Shown here piece after piece: positions 49,370-58,859 of a stretch of DNA of 64,000 nt; positions within the stretch are counted from its first letter, which is position 1, and every line of letters begins with the position of its first letter. Under the pieces are notes generated by a model that did not search any database, was not told the origin of the DNA, and worked only from the letters and a program-made list of their open reading frames with translations. Source of the stretch: Bacillota bacterium (GTDB lineage: Bacteria; Bacillota; Bacilli; Alicyclobacillales; SLC66); assembly GCA_021846285.1 (NCBI GenBank), contig JAJZCB010000003.1, positions 26,634-90,633 on the forward strand, given 5' to 3'. A program made the translations under genes and the position numbers.

Positions 49370-51267
49370 CCAGTGACCCCCTCTCCGTCGTGTTGTAGCC
49401 GATACAGAGCGCTATACACGCCTCCGCGTCGGATCAGGTCAGTATGAGTGCCTGACTCCACGAGTTCTCCGCCGTCAAGGACAAGAATCAGATCGGCATG
49501 ACGCACCGCCGACAGACGATGGGCGACAATCAGCGTAGTCTTACCCTGCCTGATCTGCTGCAAGCGGGTGATCAGACGCTTCTCCGTGTTCATGTCGACG
49601 GCGGACAGACTGTCGTCGAGCAGAAGAATGGGCGCATTTTTCAGCAGAGCGCGGGCGATGGCCGTTCGCTGCTTCTGTCCGCCAGAGAGCGTCACACCAC
49701 GCTCCCCAATCTGCGTGTCCATCCCATCGCGAAAGCGCATGATATCTTCATAGATCGCCGCATCCCGCGCGGCCTGCTCGATCGCTTCCGGAGTCGCGTC
49801 GACACTGCTGAAGCCGATGTTCTCCCCAATGCTTGTGGAGAACAGAAATCCATCCTGAGGCACATACGCGATCGCCGCGCGCAGGACAGCGAGCGGCAGT
49901 TCTCTGATATCGCAGCCATCCAAGAACACGCTGCCCGGCGGTGGATCAAAGATGCGCGGCAACAGATTGACAAGCGTTGTCTTGCCGGCACCAGTCCGCC
50001 CCACGATGCCCACGGTCCGCCCCCTCGCCACGCTAAACGCGATGTTTTGCAGTACGGGGTTGTCGCCGTCCGGGTACGTGAAGGAGGCGAGTCGGACATC
50101 AATGTCGCCGACAATCTCGGTATGGTGCACTGCGTGATCCGAGTCTTTGATATCCGGCGTCGCAGACAGCAGTGTGCGCAACCTCGCCATCGACGCGGAC
50201 GCCCGCTGAAAGTTGTTGATCACAAAGCCAATCTGTTGCAGCGGCGTGATAATCATCGCCAGATACAGGGTGAACGCAACAAACGAACCCAGACTGATCT
50301 GCCGTTCAACAGTCAGATAGCCGCCATACAGCAGAGCGATGGCAAAACTGAGCGATCCCAGCAGCGGGATGAAGGACTGAAACATGGCGCTGCGCTGAAT
50401 CATGCCGAGTTGCCGACGGACAATCTGGTCAACCCGTTTTGTGAAGCGTTCGGTCTCGACGCGCTCATTGGCTGTCGCCTTGACCAGACGGATGGCCGAC
50501 AGGCTCTCCTCAGTCAAATCGGCCATATCAGACAGTGATTCCTGCACCTGCCGGGAAGCGTCGCGAATGCGCGGCCCCCACCAGATGACAAGCAGCGGCA
50601 CAAAGAGAATGGGAATCATGCTCACCAGGGTGAGTTTCACATTGATCGTGGTCAGTGTCATATACAGAGTGGCCGCCAGCAAAAATATGGAGTTCGTCAG
50701 GATGTTCATGCCGCCCGAAAGGGCCTCGCGAACGGCGCGCACGTCATTTAAAGCGTGGTTCAGCAGGTCGCCGACACTGCGCTTGCGAAAGTAGCCCGCC
50801 GACAGCGTCTCCCAATGATCGAACAGCCGTTTTCGCAACAGGTATTCGAACTCTCGTCCGTTCCTGCCGTTGCGCATCTGGCCGACGCCAAAAAGCAGGA
50901 CATAAACAACCCCTACCAAGAGCAACTCCAGGGCATAATCCATGACTCGACCGGGAGTCAGTTGATGACGGCTCAGGGTGTTGGTGAATTCTCCTAATAA
51001 ACGTGGAAACTGGACCATAACGATCTCGGAGAGAATGATCGATACGTTGGCCACCGCGTATGACCATTTCTTGGCCATGAGGAACTGACGCAAGAGGTGT
51101 CTCGGGTCTTCGATCGCAAACTCCCCCGCTTCTCCCATGTACGTCCGAGCCAGCCACGCCTGTCGAGCAGACGGCGCATCGAGCCGACAGGATAAGCATG
51201 GCGCGTCGGCGTTTGGCTGGCGTTCAGCTGGCGTTCGGCTGCTGTTCACTTGGTGTTCGCCCAGCAT
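49366..51267 (-). CDS. ABC exporter half, degenerate ATPase site
   Basis: 633 residues if the first ATG is used; residues 1-43 are probably an artefact and a start near 51138 (MGEAGEFAIEDP) is likely. Walker A GRTGAGKTT, signature LSGGQKQRTAIARALL, but Walker B PILLLDDSLSAVD has Asp where the catalytic Glu is expected. That is the hallmark of the degenerate partner of a heterodimeric exporter. Upstream of its partner gene in one operon. Confidence 0.9.
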   Translation of the reverse strand: MLGEHQVNSSRTPAERQPNADAPCLSCRLDAPSARQAWLARTYMGEAGEFAIEDPRHLLRQFLMAKKWSYAVANVSIILSEIVMVQFPRLLGEFTNTLSRHQLTPGRVMDYALELLLVGVVYVLLFGVGQMRNGRNGREFEYLLRKRLFDHWETLSAGYFRKRSVGDLLNHALNDVRAVREALSGGMNILTNSIFLLAATLYMTLTTINVKLTLVSMIPILFVPLLVIWWGPRIRDASRQVQESLSDMADLTEESLSAIRLVKATANERVETERFTKRVDQIVRRQLGMIQRSAMFQSFIPLLGSLSFAIALLYGGYLTVERQISLGSFVAFTLYLAMIITPLQQIGFVINNFQRASASMARLRTLLSATPDIKDSDHAVHHTEIVGDIDVRLASFTYPDGDNPVLQNIAFSVARGRTVGIVGRTGAGKTTLVNLLPRIFDPPPGSVFLDGCDIRELPLAVLRAAIAYVPQDGFLFSTSIGENIGFSSVDATPEAIEQAARDAAIYEDIMRFRDGMDTQIGERGVTLSGGQKQRTAIARALLKNAPILLLDDSLSAVDMNTEKRLITRLQQIRQGKTTLIVAHRLSAVRHADLILVLDGGELVESGTHTDLIRRGGVYSALYRLQHDGEGVTG

Positions 51268-51495
51268 CCGGCAGGCGCTCGACTAGCGTCGCGCCCGTGA
51301 ATCTGCCTGCACCCTTCAATCATATCACAGTTGCAGGCAAGCGTTAGGTTAGACCTGGCGCATACCGATCTTGTAATCGAACAACCCTTCTTGTAAGGTA
51401 GAAACGTGATCACCAACAGATCCCCCTCCAAAATCCACACCACCACCTAAGGATGTGACTGCGCATGCTTCCCAGGACCTGCATGATTTTTGGCA

Positions 51496-52305
51496 ATGAA
51501 AAGTAACGTCGCCATTCGCATCGCATTGCCTCTGCTGGCTCTGCTCGGCGCGTCGTTTCTGCTGCTTCCGGTGATCGGGCTGCTGGCCCATGTCTCGCTG
51601 GGGAGCGTGGGCACTGCTCTTGCCAGCGGTGGCCTCCCCGCGCTGTCCGTATCCCTGCAGACTACTGCGGTCGCCCTGACGGTCATTGTGATTGTGGGCA
51701 CACCGCTCGGCTGGCTGCTGGCGCGACGGCATGGACTGCTGTGGCGGACGGTTGAATTTCTGATGTTCATTCCGCTGCTCCTGCCGCCGCTTGTCATCGG
51801 CCTGCTGCTCGTGTATTTCTACGGTCCATATGGACCGCTGGGTGAAATGCTCAACCGTTTCCAGCTATCGGCGTCCAATAACCGACTCGCCATCACGATT
51901 GCGGAGATCTACGAGTCCATGCCGTATTATGTATTTGCGGCCCAGGCCGCTTTCAGTCAGGTGGACCAAAGACTGGAACGCGCGTCGCTGGCCCTCGGAC
52001 AACCGCCCCACGTCACGTTTCGCCGCGTGACCCTGCCGCTCTCCGCACCCGGACTGACGGTCGGTCTCGCGATGGCGTTCGCCAGGGCGCTGGGCGCGTT
52101 CGGCGCCGTCATCGTGGTGGCCTACGATCCTCATACGCTGCCGGTGGCCATCTGGATCGCGCTTGAAGAACAGGGATTGCCCGGAGCGCTTCCGCTCGCG
52201 TTTATCCTGCTGGCAGCGGCGCTCCCGTTGCCGCTGCTCACCGCGCTGCTGCGCAGGAGACTGGTCCCGGCGTCAACTGTTGACGCCCACTCTGATTCCG
52301 ATTGA
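51496..52305 (+). CDS. modB: Molybdate ABC transporter permease ModB
   Basis: 269 residues. Five to six membrane helices and the permease loop ALGQPPHVTFRRVTLPLSAP that contacts the ATPase; GAFGAVIVVAYDPHTLPV is typical of ModB. No modA binding protein or modC ATPase on either side. Ribosome site poor (AGGA only), so expression may be low or start elsewhere. Molybdate uptake would fit moaA and moeA in the window. Confidence 0.8.
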   Translation: MKSNVAIRIALPLLALLGASFLLLPVIGLLAHVSLGSVGTALASGGLPALSVSLQTTAVALTVIVIVGTPLGWLLARRHGLLWRTVEFLMFIPLLLPPLVIGLLLVYFYGPYGPLGEMLNRFQLSASNNRLAITIAEIYESMPYYVFAAQAAFSQVDQRLERASLALGQPPHVTFRRVTLPLSAPGLTVGLAMAFARALGAFGAVIVVAYDPHTLPVAIWIALEEQGLPGALPLAFILLAAALPLPLLTALLRRRLVPASTVDAHSDSD

Positions 52306-52517
52306 CCGCCATCCCCCGCCTCATGCGCGGCACACTGCTCACCCCACACCGTGCACGTCAACACCGCCGCAGCACCCGGAGGGCAGGATTGACCCGCCGC
52401 CCAGCCGCCTTGCCGCCCAGCCGCCGGTCCGCCTTGCCGCTCATCGGTCCGAACATCACACCATCCATACCATCGCACAGGTGCGCATCTACGATTGGCG
52501 TCGAGTGTCGCCCGAAG

Positions 52518-53036
52518 TCATGCCTGTCCTTCCGGAGCGGACTCTGCGGGAGGGGACTCTGCATGGGCGGTCTTGTAGAAGTGTCCGGTGGCGGTGGCCA
52601 CAACATCGTCTTGATCATCGTGAATTTCCGCCGCAAACAACGCGAGTTTATGGCTGTTCTGTCTTGCCGTGATGGCGCAGCGCAAGCCGCCTTCAACAGC
52701 CGCCTTCACAAAATTCACCGTGAGATTGAGAGTAACCGCCCTTTTCAGGTGACCGTCCAACTGAAAGGCCGTTTCCGCCATCGCCGTGTCGATAAATGTG
52801 GTCAGCACGCCGCCGTGCACGATGCCGTAGCGATTGAGCAGATCATCGCCGATCGTCATCCTGTACATGAATGTTTCACCGGTTTTGGGGAGGACGCAAA
52901 ACCCCATGACCTCTTGCAAAAAGGCCAGCGGTTGTTGATATGTTCGTTTCTTCGCATCGATCAGTCGCGAGATTTGCTGGAGTTCCTCTTCCTCCATGTT
53001 CCGCAACTGTTCGACAATCTGGTCGATCGCCATCAT
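52518..53036 (-). CDS. PaaI-family hotdog thioesterase
   Basis: 172 residues. Hotdog-fold core DLLNRYGIVHGGVLTTFIDT with the PaaI/4HBT signature HGG, then LNLTVNFVKAAVEG. A 40-residue helical N-terminus (IVEQLRNMEEEELQQISRLI) precedes it. Start at 53036 or the next ATG. Probably an acyl-CoA thioesterase; stand-alone gene. Confidence 0.8.
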   Translation of the reverse strand: MMAIDQIVEQLRNMEEEELQQISRLIDAKKRTYQQPLAFLQEVMGFCVLPKTGETFMYRMTIGDDLLNRYGIVHGGVLTTFIDTAMAETAFQLDGHLKRAVTLNLTVNFVKAAVEGGLRCAITARQNSHKLALFAAEIHDDQDDVVATATGHFYKTAHAESPPAESAPEGQA

Positions 53037-53119
53037 TGCCTCGCCCCTTCTTATGCCATCAGTACATCCGCTATCTTACCGCATATGACGACCGATGTTG
53101 AACCGACATGGCAGACAAT

Positions 53120-53554
53120 TCAGCCATCGACGTCGCAAGAAAGCACTGAGGGGCTGAACCTCCCCAGTTCGCCCAACACATCCGGTGAAACCCGAATCTG
53201 CACCGTTGACAGCCTCAGGATTGCCACCGCCTCGGACCCCACGACCCGGTTGTACCATTCCGAGGGCACGAGGCGGTAGACTGCATCGATGTCCGCCGCA
53301 AGCTTCTCGATATCGATGCCTTCATACATTGGCAAATACGGCTGCATGTAGCGCCGGGCACGCAGCCACATGGCATAGCCGCCCTTGACGTTGCCGTTTT
53401 GCAGATGATAGAGACTGACGGCCGCCTGAATCAGACCCTTCAGGATCTGAGGCCGACCAGTGTCAAGCCAGAGCGATTCTCCATACTCATGACACTCAAA
53501 GTAGTCTTTCGTCACATTAAAACAGTACAGATAAGCGAGCAGTCTATGTTCCAT
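53120..53554 (-). CDS. DUF309 protein
   Basis: 144 residues, ATG 9 nt after GAGGGGAG. DUF309 signature DYFECHEYGESLWL and AAVSLYHLQNGNVKGGYAM. Small helical protein widespread in Bacilli and cyanobacteria; its biochemical role is unknown. Confidence 0.8.
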   Translation of the reverse strand: MEHRLLAYLYCFNVTKDYFECHEYGESLWLDTGRPQILKGLIQAAVSLYHLQNGNVKGGYAMWLRARRYMQPYLPMYEGIDIEKLAADIDAVYRLVPSEWYNRVVGSEAVAILRLSTVQIRVSPDVLGELGRFSPSVLSCDVDG

Positions 53555-53661
53555 GCGGCGTGCTCCCCTCACGGACGATGGAGTGCATTTGTGGAACCAA
53601 CAATGATGGCGCGCTGTCGCGCCTTCCATCATTATACCCCCATCTGCGAGGGCGACCGTGT

Positions 53662-53715
53662 CGCCGTAGGCGCCATAGGCGCCATAGACGCCATAGACGC
53701 CATAGACGCCATAGA
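53662..53715. repeat. 9-bp minisatellite, six copies
   Basis: CGCCATAGA repeated: CGCCGTAGG, CGCCATAGG, then four identical CGCCATAGA units. Lies 110 bases upstream of the DUF309 gene start. Length is divisible by three but no gene spans it convincingly. Confidence 0.9.
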
Positions 53716-53773
53716 CTCATGCGCTGCTTTTTCTTCGGCTGTCCCGGTCTGCACGAGCCGCTTCCCCATAGCG

Positions 53774-53820
53774 ACTCCGGTTAAAGACCGCCCGCAAAAC
53801 GGGCGGTCTTTAACCGGAGT
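53774..53820 (-). terminator. Perfect 21-bp hairpin, probable terminator
   Basis: Arms of 21 bases, exactly complementary, with a 5-base loop. The inner part AAAGACCGCCCG/CGGGCGGTCTTT with flanking T-run is terminator-like in both directions. It is 200 bases past the pepC stop. Confidence 0.75.
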
Positions 53821-53843
53821 CTGGAAATCCGTGCAATCTAGAA

Positions 53844-53959
53844 GAGCAGTGATAAAGTCCGTCAAGCAGGCGCGGTCACTCCAGATATAGCGTCCGAGGC
53901 TTCAGTCGGACGCTATATCTACCGCTGTGCGCATGCCCAAATTGGGTTTATCACTGCTC
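53844..53959. repeat. 116-bp element with 13-bp terminal inverted repeats
   Basis: GAGCAGTGATAAA at 53844-53856 is complementary to 53947-53959. Inside is a second perfect hairpin of 15 bp with an 8-base loop (53883-53920). Looks like a miniature inverted-repeat element or a structured non-coding RNA. Confidence 0.65.
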
Positions 53960-54026
53960 CCCTAGGCCTCACAGACAGCAGAAGGCGAACGCTCGGCCCG
54001 CCTGACCATCTCGACTTTTCGCCCCC

Positions 54027-55388
54027 TCAACGCATGACAGCGAGAGAGCCCATGGGATCCCAGGGCTGAAGCGCTTTCGGCGGCTGCAAGAGAGCCTCGC
54101 GCATGGTGTCCGAAAGGTATTTCTTCTGCACAACGATCTGATACATGAATTCATCGAACCACGGGTCGCTCATGATGAAGTAACCTTCGTTGCCAGGATC
54201 CTTGCCCCAGCTGTTCTCCACCTTCCAGCGATTCGGCCTGCCATCCACCAGGTTGACGCCGGTAAACACCATGGCGTGCGTCATCAAACTCTCGCCGTAG
54301 TCCAGCCGTTCGGCCTTGCTCATCCCGAACGAAACGCCAAGAGTCGCCCCGTAATCGTATAGTTTGGTGTCCATGATCCCCGAATCGCGATCAAGCATCT
54401 GAGCGACATCGCAACCAAACCATACCGGCTCTCCGTCGCGCAGCTGCGCGACCGCCAGAGAGCGCAACGTCTCGCTTTCGACGTTAAGATAGAGGACATC
54501 GCGGCCACCCTTGACATTGCCCAGATATTTCACGGTGTAAGTCTTCAGGAACGGCTTGTCGGCGGTGGGAGCATTGATGACACTGACATAATCACGGAGA
54601 TCGACATCGACGTACCGTTTGAAAAAGTCCGTGGGAGTCATGTCGCGGTCGCGATGAAACTCTTTGTCCTTGTCGCGATATTCAAAGTCAAAGCGCGCCG
54701 GAGGTTCACCGAGAAAGCGGCACAGCATGCGATAGATTTCGCCCAACATGGCTTCTTTGTCGGTCCTCAGCGCGTCCGGGGAAGCGCCCTCGCGCTGGTG
54801 TCTGCCCCTCAGGCTGGCGGCGTCTTCGCGCAATTTGACAGTCAGCAATCGATTCATCATGGTGGTTTGACTGCTGTGAAACGTTTCCGGCATCACAGAC
54901 TTTGGCGCCACGCCATATTTGTCCACAAGGTTGACAAACATATCCCACTGTCCGCCGTCTTGCACAGGGCTCATCAACAGCCATGCAATCAGTCTGCCTT
55001 CCGTCGGTTCGTCGAGCGTTTCCAGGATGCTCTCCAGGAAATAATTCGCTTTCTCGAATTTGTCCCAAAACATCTGGTAATTCTGCGACAGTTCAAACTC
55101 CTTCAGATTGCACCGCTCTGCAACCCTGACGCGCAGCGTGTTGAGCCCCGCAAACAGCCAGCAGCGCCCGCTCTGCTTTTGATGGGTGATCGGGCCTGTC
55201 TCAATCTCATCGGAAAATGTGTATTGCATGTCCACAACCGCGTCCTGATTCATGGCCACGGCGTTAATCCCATTTTTCTTGACCGCGTTCATCAGGGTCC
55301 GATTATTAGGTTGGTCTTTCAGGTCCTTACTGAACTTATCAATCAACTCTGCCGAAATGGCAGTTGAATCCCTGAGTTGCACCGACAT
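54027..55388 (-). CDS. pepC: C1B aminopeptidase (bleomycin hydrolase, PepC)
   Basis: 453 residues, the normal length. Papain-type triad: Cys76 in QSGRCWLFAGLN, His in SLMTHAMVFTGV near residue 375 and Asn in WKVENSWGKDPGNEGYF. N-terminus MSVQLRDSTAISAELIDKF as in Lactobacillales PepC. Homohexameric cytosolic aminopeptidase; releases N-terminal residues from peptides. Confidence 0.95.
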   Translation of the reverse strand: MSVQLRDSTAISAELIDKFSKDLKDQPNNRTLMNAVKKNGINAVAMNQDAVVDMQYTFSDEIETGPITHQKQSGRCWLFAGLNTLRVRVAERCNLKEFELSQNYQMFWDKFEKANYFLESILETLDEPTEGRLIAWLLMSPVQDGGQWDMFVNLVDKYGVAPKSVMPETFHSSQTTMMNRLLTVKLREDAASLRGRHQREGASPDALRTDKEAMLGEIYRMLCRFLGEPPARFDFEYRDKDKEFHRDRDMTPTDFFKRYVDVDLRDYVSVINAPTADKPFLKTYTVKYLGNVKGGRDVLYLNVESETLRSLAVAQLRDGEPVWFGCDVAQMLDRDSGIMDTKLYDYGATLGVSFGMSKAERLDYGESLMTHAMVFTGVNLVDGRPNRWKVENSWGKDPGNEGYFIMSDPWFDEFMYQIVVQKKYLSDTMREALLQPPKALQPWDPMGSLAVMR

Positions 55389-55688
55389 GGGCCACCCTCC
55401 CTGTCAACATAATGATGCAAAACGTCTGGCGAACATCCTGCCTTCCTCATCGGCAACCTCTGCAACCAGATATGGCGGAAGACGAAACTCCACGCCCCAC
55501 ACCCATACTACTCCGAACCAATGGAAATGCAATAGCTTTTGAACGAGTCAAATTCGGCGCGATCAACACGGCGACTGCGGCCTATTCGCAAGTGGGCCCA
55601 TTGATCGGTCTGCCGCAAGCACTGCTTTCGTACCCGTCGTTCCAATGCGATAATGACGAGAAGTGCATTGCGTCTCAGGAGGAATACC
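55389..55688. other. Divergent control region pepC / hydrolase
   Basis: 300 bases between divergent starts. No gene or clear promoter pair picked out; a GGAGG site ends it for the rightward gene. Confidence 0.4.
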
Positions 55689-56618
55689 ATGGGCGGCACA
55701 TACTCAGTTCGAGGAACGGATTTGTACGTGGAGGACATCGGCGATAAGGCGAAACTGGCGTTGTTATATTTGCATGGCGGACCAGGCACTGGCTCGTACG
55801 ACTTCGTGCTTCACCAGGGTGAGCGCCTGTCCAGGCATCTGAGGCTGGTTGCCTTCGATCAACGGGGTGTTCTTCGCTCATCTCCAATAACGGCTGAAGA
55901 TCGCTTCGGACTGATGGACTTGGTTGAGGACTGTGAGTCTCTCCGGGAACAGTTGGATATTGAGCGATGGACCGTATTGGGGCATTCGTTCGGGGGCTAC
56001 CTGGGTCTATTATATGCCTGTACGTATCCGAGTTCCGTCACACGTCTGATATTTGAAAACTCGGTGTTTGACCTGGATTTGGCGGCCAGATCGCTCTTGC
56101 GGGGAGCAGCCCTTGAGTACGGCGCACTGGGAGACAGCGCGAAAGCACTGCATTGTCTGGCAGCGGCCTTTTCACCTGCGCACGAAGAGACATCCACGGT
56201 ATGGCATGCGTTTACTGAGTTGACGAATGGGTTGGGCGCCCGACGCAACAGCCTCTATGTGCATGGGAGCGACAAAGATTTTTTTGAGCACCTGATCGAG
56301 AACTCCCCGTTCCCTTTGGAATACTGGGAAAGAGCAGGCGTTCACCAGCGCAGATTGTACCAGGAGGAACGCGTTTTTGCATCCCTTTTGGACACCATAG
56401 TTTCCGCCCCTCACACCGCACTCCTTCTGAAGGGTCAATTCGACCATGTCCTGAGCGCTGACCAAATCCACGCCTTTCTGTCAGCCAAGCCTGACACTCG
56501 ATTGGTCGTGTTCGAGGAAAGCGGTCATTTTATCCATGTAGAGGAACCGGACAGATTTGCCGCCGAAGTGATTCGTTTCGCGGTTGGCGAACCATCACAG
56601 TCGGAGGAAGAAGCATAA
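55689..56618 (+). CDS. Alpha/beta hydrolase, prolyl-iminopeptidase-like
   Basis: 309 residues, ATG 5 nt after AGGAGGAA. Fold and motifs: oxyanion LYLHGGPGTGSYDF, FDQRGVLRSSP, nucleophile elbow GHSFGGYLG, and terminal GHFIHVEEPD with the catalytic His. Peptidase family S33-like; substrate is probably short peptides. Stand-alone gene. Confidence 0.8.
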   Translation: MGGTYSVRGTDLYVEDIGDKAKLALLYLHGGPGTGSYDFVLHQGERLSRHLRLVAFDQRGVLRSSPITAEDRFGLMDLVEDCESLREQLDIERWTVLGHSFGGYLGLLYACTYPSSVTRLIFENSVFDLDLAARSLLRGAALEYGALGDSAKALHCLAAAFSPAHEETSTVWHAFTELTNGLGARRNSLYVHGSDKDFFEHLIENSPFPLEYWERAGVHQRRLYQEERVFASLLDTIVSAPHTALLLKGQFDHVLSADQIHAFLSAKPDTRLVVFEESGHFIHVEEPDRFAAEVIRFAVGEPSQSEEEA

Positions 56619-57062
56619 GATCTGTACAGCGCGATTGCAAGTTCAAAACAACAAAACAGCAATGACCGGAACATGAACGGCAAGAAATTGTGGTATGATG
56701 ATTGGGCTATCATCAGATCGGCCATAGGAGCGCGCGCACAATGACAGTCTTTTCGTTGCTCAGCATCTGATTCGTTGACCTTCACGGACCTGCGAAGGTC
56801 TTTGAGAATATTTACAATCACATGCCATGGTTGAGCCGAAAAGACGCATACAGTGCTGTCGCGTGTTTGGTGTTTTTCTAATTTGTGTTCAGATCCCAGC
56901 TGACACTGCGCGATGACGATGCCGCCCACGACACAGTTGACACAGTAGCATGAAGTCGCGCAACCAGTCCCCACGCCCACGCTGCGGATCAGATATAGTG
57001 CAGGCGACGCTGCGTCCCATCTCGGCCCACCGATTGGCAGGAACAGGGGCCCCTACATTCAT
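56619..57062. other. Gene-free gap before MFS exporter
   Basis: 444 bases without a recognised gene. A 7-bp inverted repeat (TGATGAT, 6 bases, ATCATCA) near 56697-56716 might be an operator. No ribosome site with a plausible frame. Confidence 0.4.
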
Positions 57063-58307
57063 ATGAAAAAAAGACACCTTCAACAAGGGCTACGGCAGCA
57101 CCCTGATTTCCGGAAACTCTGGCTGGGCCAGATTATTTCCGAAGTCGGATCGAGAATCAGTCGGGAGGGAATTCCGCTTACAGCCGTGATGATACTGGGC
57201 GCGGGCCCGCTCGCGATGGCCTGGTTGCGAATCGCTGCAAGCGCGCCAGTTTTGCTGCTTGGACTCGTGGCCGGCGCACTCATCGACCGCCTGCGACGCC
57301 GGCCGTTTCTGATTGCGGCGGATCTCCTGCGCGCCCTGCTGCTGTTGACGATACCTGCGGCAGCGCTGTTTTCGCTGCTGCATCTGTGGCTGCTGCTCGT
57401 CGTCACCGGTTGCGCCAGTGCGTTGGCGCTGTTTTTTGAAGTAGCGTATCAGTCCTATGTTCCCTCGCTCGTCACACGCGAGTTGCTCCCGGACGCCAAT
57501 AACAAACTGGGACTCAGCGCGTCTGTGGCGGAAATACTGGGACCGAGTGTAACCGGCGGGCTCGTTCAGGTCTTTACGGCACCCTTTGCGATTGCATTTG
57601 ACGCCTTGTCCTATCTGATTTCGGCAGTGCTCGTCTGGCGGATTCGCACACCGGAAATCCAGCAGCGACAGGCGGCCCCGGAGACCACACATTGGCTGCG
57701 GAACATGACGGATGGACTGCGGGTCATCATCCACGACCCTTATCTGACGGCCCTGTTGGCCACCGAAGCGATCCTGGCTCTCTTTGGAAGCATGATTGGC
57801 CCCCTTTACACACTGTTTGCCATTCGCACTCTCGGCCTCTCTCCAGCGCTGTTTGGCGTCACTGTGACCATGGGGGGAATCGGCGCCTTGGCGGGCGTCG
57901 CTGTCAGCGCCAGGCTGATTCGCCGCTTTGGACTGGGCGTCACGCTGATCGGCTCGCTGCAGGCCAACGCGCTTGCCGCCCTGCTCATCCCGCTTGCAGG
58001 CGGTCCGCTGTGGAGAGCGGTCGCCTGCTTGATGGGAGCGCAATTTTTCGGAGATTTCACCGGGGTGATCTACGAAGTTTATGGGCTCACCCTGCGCCAG
58101 ATGCGCGCATCCGATGACATGCTGGGGCGCGTCAACGCAGGGTTTCAGCTCACGACCGCCACGCTGGCGCTCAGCGGCGGTCTGCTGGGAGGGCTGTTTG
58201 GAGAGTGGTTCGGCATTCGTCCGACTCTCGTCATCGCCGTCTGCGGGCTGTGTGGATCATCGGCATGGCTGCTGGCGTCGCCTGTGAGAAGGCTGCGCAA
58301 CTACTGA
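57063..58307 (+). CDS. MFS_3-type exporter (EntS-like)
   Basis: 414 residues, 10-12 membrane helices. Begins FRKLWLGQIISEVGSRISRE, the usual opening of MFS_3 proteins, and has LIDRLRRRPFLIAADLLRAL as motif A. Similar to siderophore or macrolide exporters of the EntS/MefA type. No biosynthesis cluster is next to it. Confidence 0.8.
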   Translation: MKKRHLQQGLRQHPDFRKLWLGQIISEVGSRISREGIPLTAVMILGAGPLAMAWLRIAASAPVLLLGLVAGALIDRLRRRPFLIAADLLRALLLLTIPAAALFSLLHLWLLLVVTGCASALALFFEVAYQSYVPSLVTRELLPDANNKLGLSASVAEILGPSVTGGLVQVFTAPFAIAFDALSYLISAVLVWRIRTPEIQQRQAAPETTHWLRNMTDGLRVIIHDPYLTALLATEAILALFGSMIGPLYTLFAIRTLGLSPALFGVTVTMGGIGALAGVAVSARLIRRFGLGVTLIGSLQANALAALLIPLAGGPLWRAVACLMGAQFFGDFTGVIYEVYGLTLRQMRASDDMLGRVNAGFQLTTATLALSGGLLGGLFGEWFGIRPTLVIAVCGLCGSSAWLLASPVRRLRNY

Positions 58308-58538
58308 GGACACTACATGCGGACAGAATGCGTTGCGGGCTGCGCATTGCGCACACCGAACACCGCATACCTGTGTAAGTGTGTGGAAGTTGGGTTTACG
58401 TCCGGCCGCGCCAGAGGTGGTCCGTTGCACAGACGAACCCATCTCTAGCGCAAAACCCACTTGAGAGCTTATCTGACAGCACCGTAAAGCCCCAGGCGGG
58501 GGCCTTTGGGGAGGTTCAGCGGTCAACTGCTGCGTTTC

Positions 58539-58859
58539 TCATGTGATTTGTATACCGTAACGGCATATTTCTTCTACCAAGATTCCACCTTGCCGAAAAT
58601 CCCGAACGCCCAATCCATGGATTTCAATGTCGCAAGGAACCCCTAAACCCCATAACGCCAAATTTGATTTTCGCGACGCAGCAGAAAAATGTTCATCAAA
58701 CTCAGGGGAGACAACCGCGACATCTAAATCACTGTCCTTTGTTGCGTCGCTTCGAATTCTTGATCCAAAAAGCCACACCGATTCAACCTGCATGGTTTCG
58801 CGAAGCCGTGTAAGATAGGTCTTGCCCCAGTTCGTTAAATCACTTTGGTTGATAGCCAC
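58539..58859 (-). CDS. MNT-type nucleotidyltransferase (antitoxin-like)
   Basis: 106 residues, GTG start after GGAGGGGG. Minimal nucleotidyltransferase: WLFGSRIRSDATKDSDLDVA gives the G-S-x10-D-x-D metal site. In MNT/HEPN pairs such proteins add AMP to the HEPN toxin and silence it. It overlaps the HEPN gene by 25 nt. Confidence 0.75.
   Translation of the reverse strand: MAINQSDLTNWGKTYLTRLRETMQVESVWLFGSRIRSDATKDSDLDVAVVSPEFDEHFSAASRKSNLALWGLGVPCDIEIHGLGVRDFRQGGILVEEICRYGIQIT

Larger units (their letters stand above)
53555..54026. other. Gene-free region dense in repeats
   Basis: 472 bases without a gene between pepC (upstream on the minus strand) and the DUF309 gene. Contains a 9-bp minisatellite, a perfect 21-bp hairpin and a 116-bp segment with 13-bp terminal inverted repeats; see separate entries. 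Confidence 0.7.

Noticed and set aside
53662..53715. CRISPR-like repeat
   Set aside because: Units of 9 bases without spacers; a simple minisatellite.
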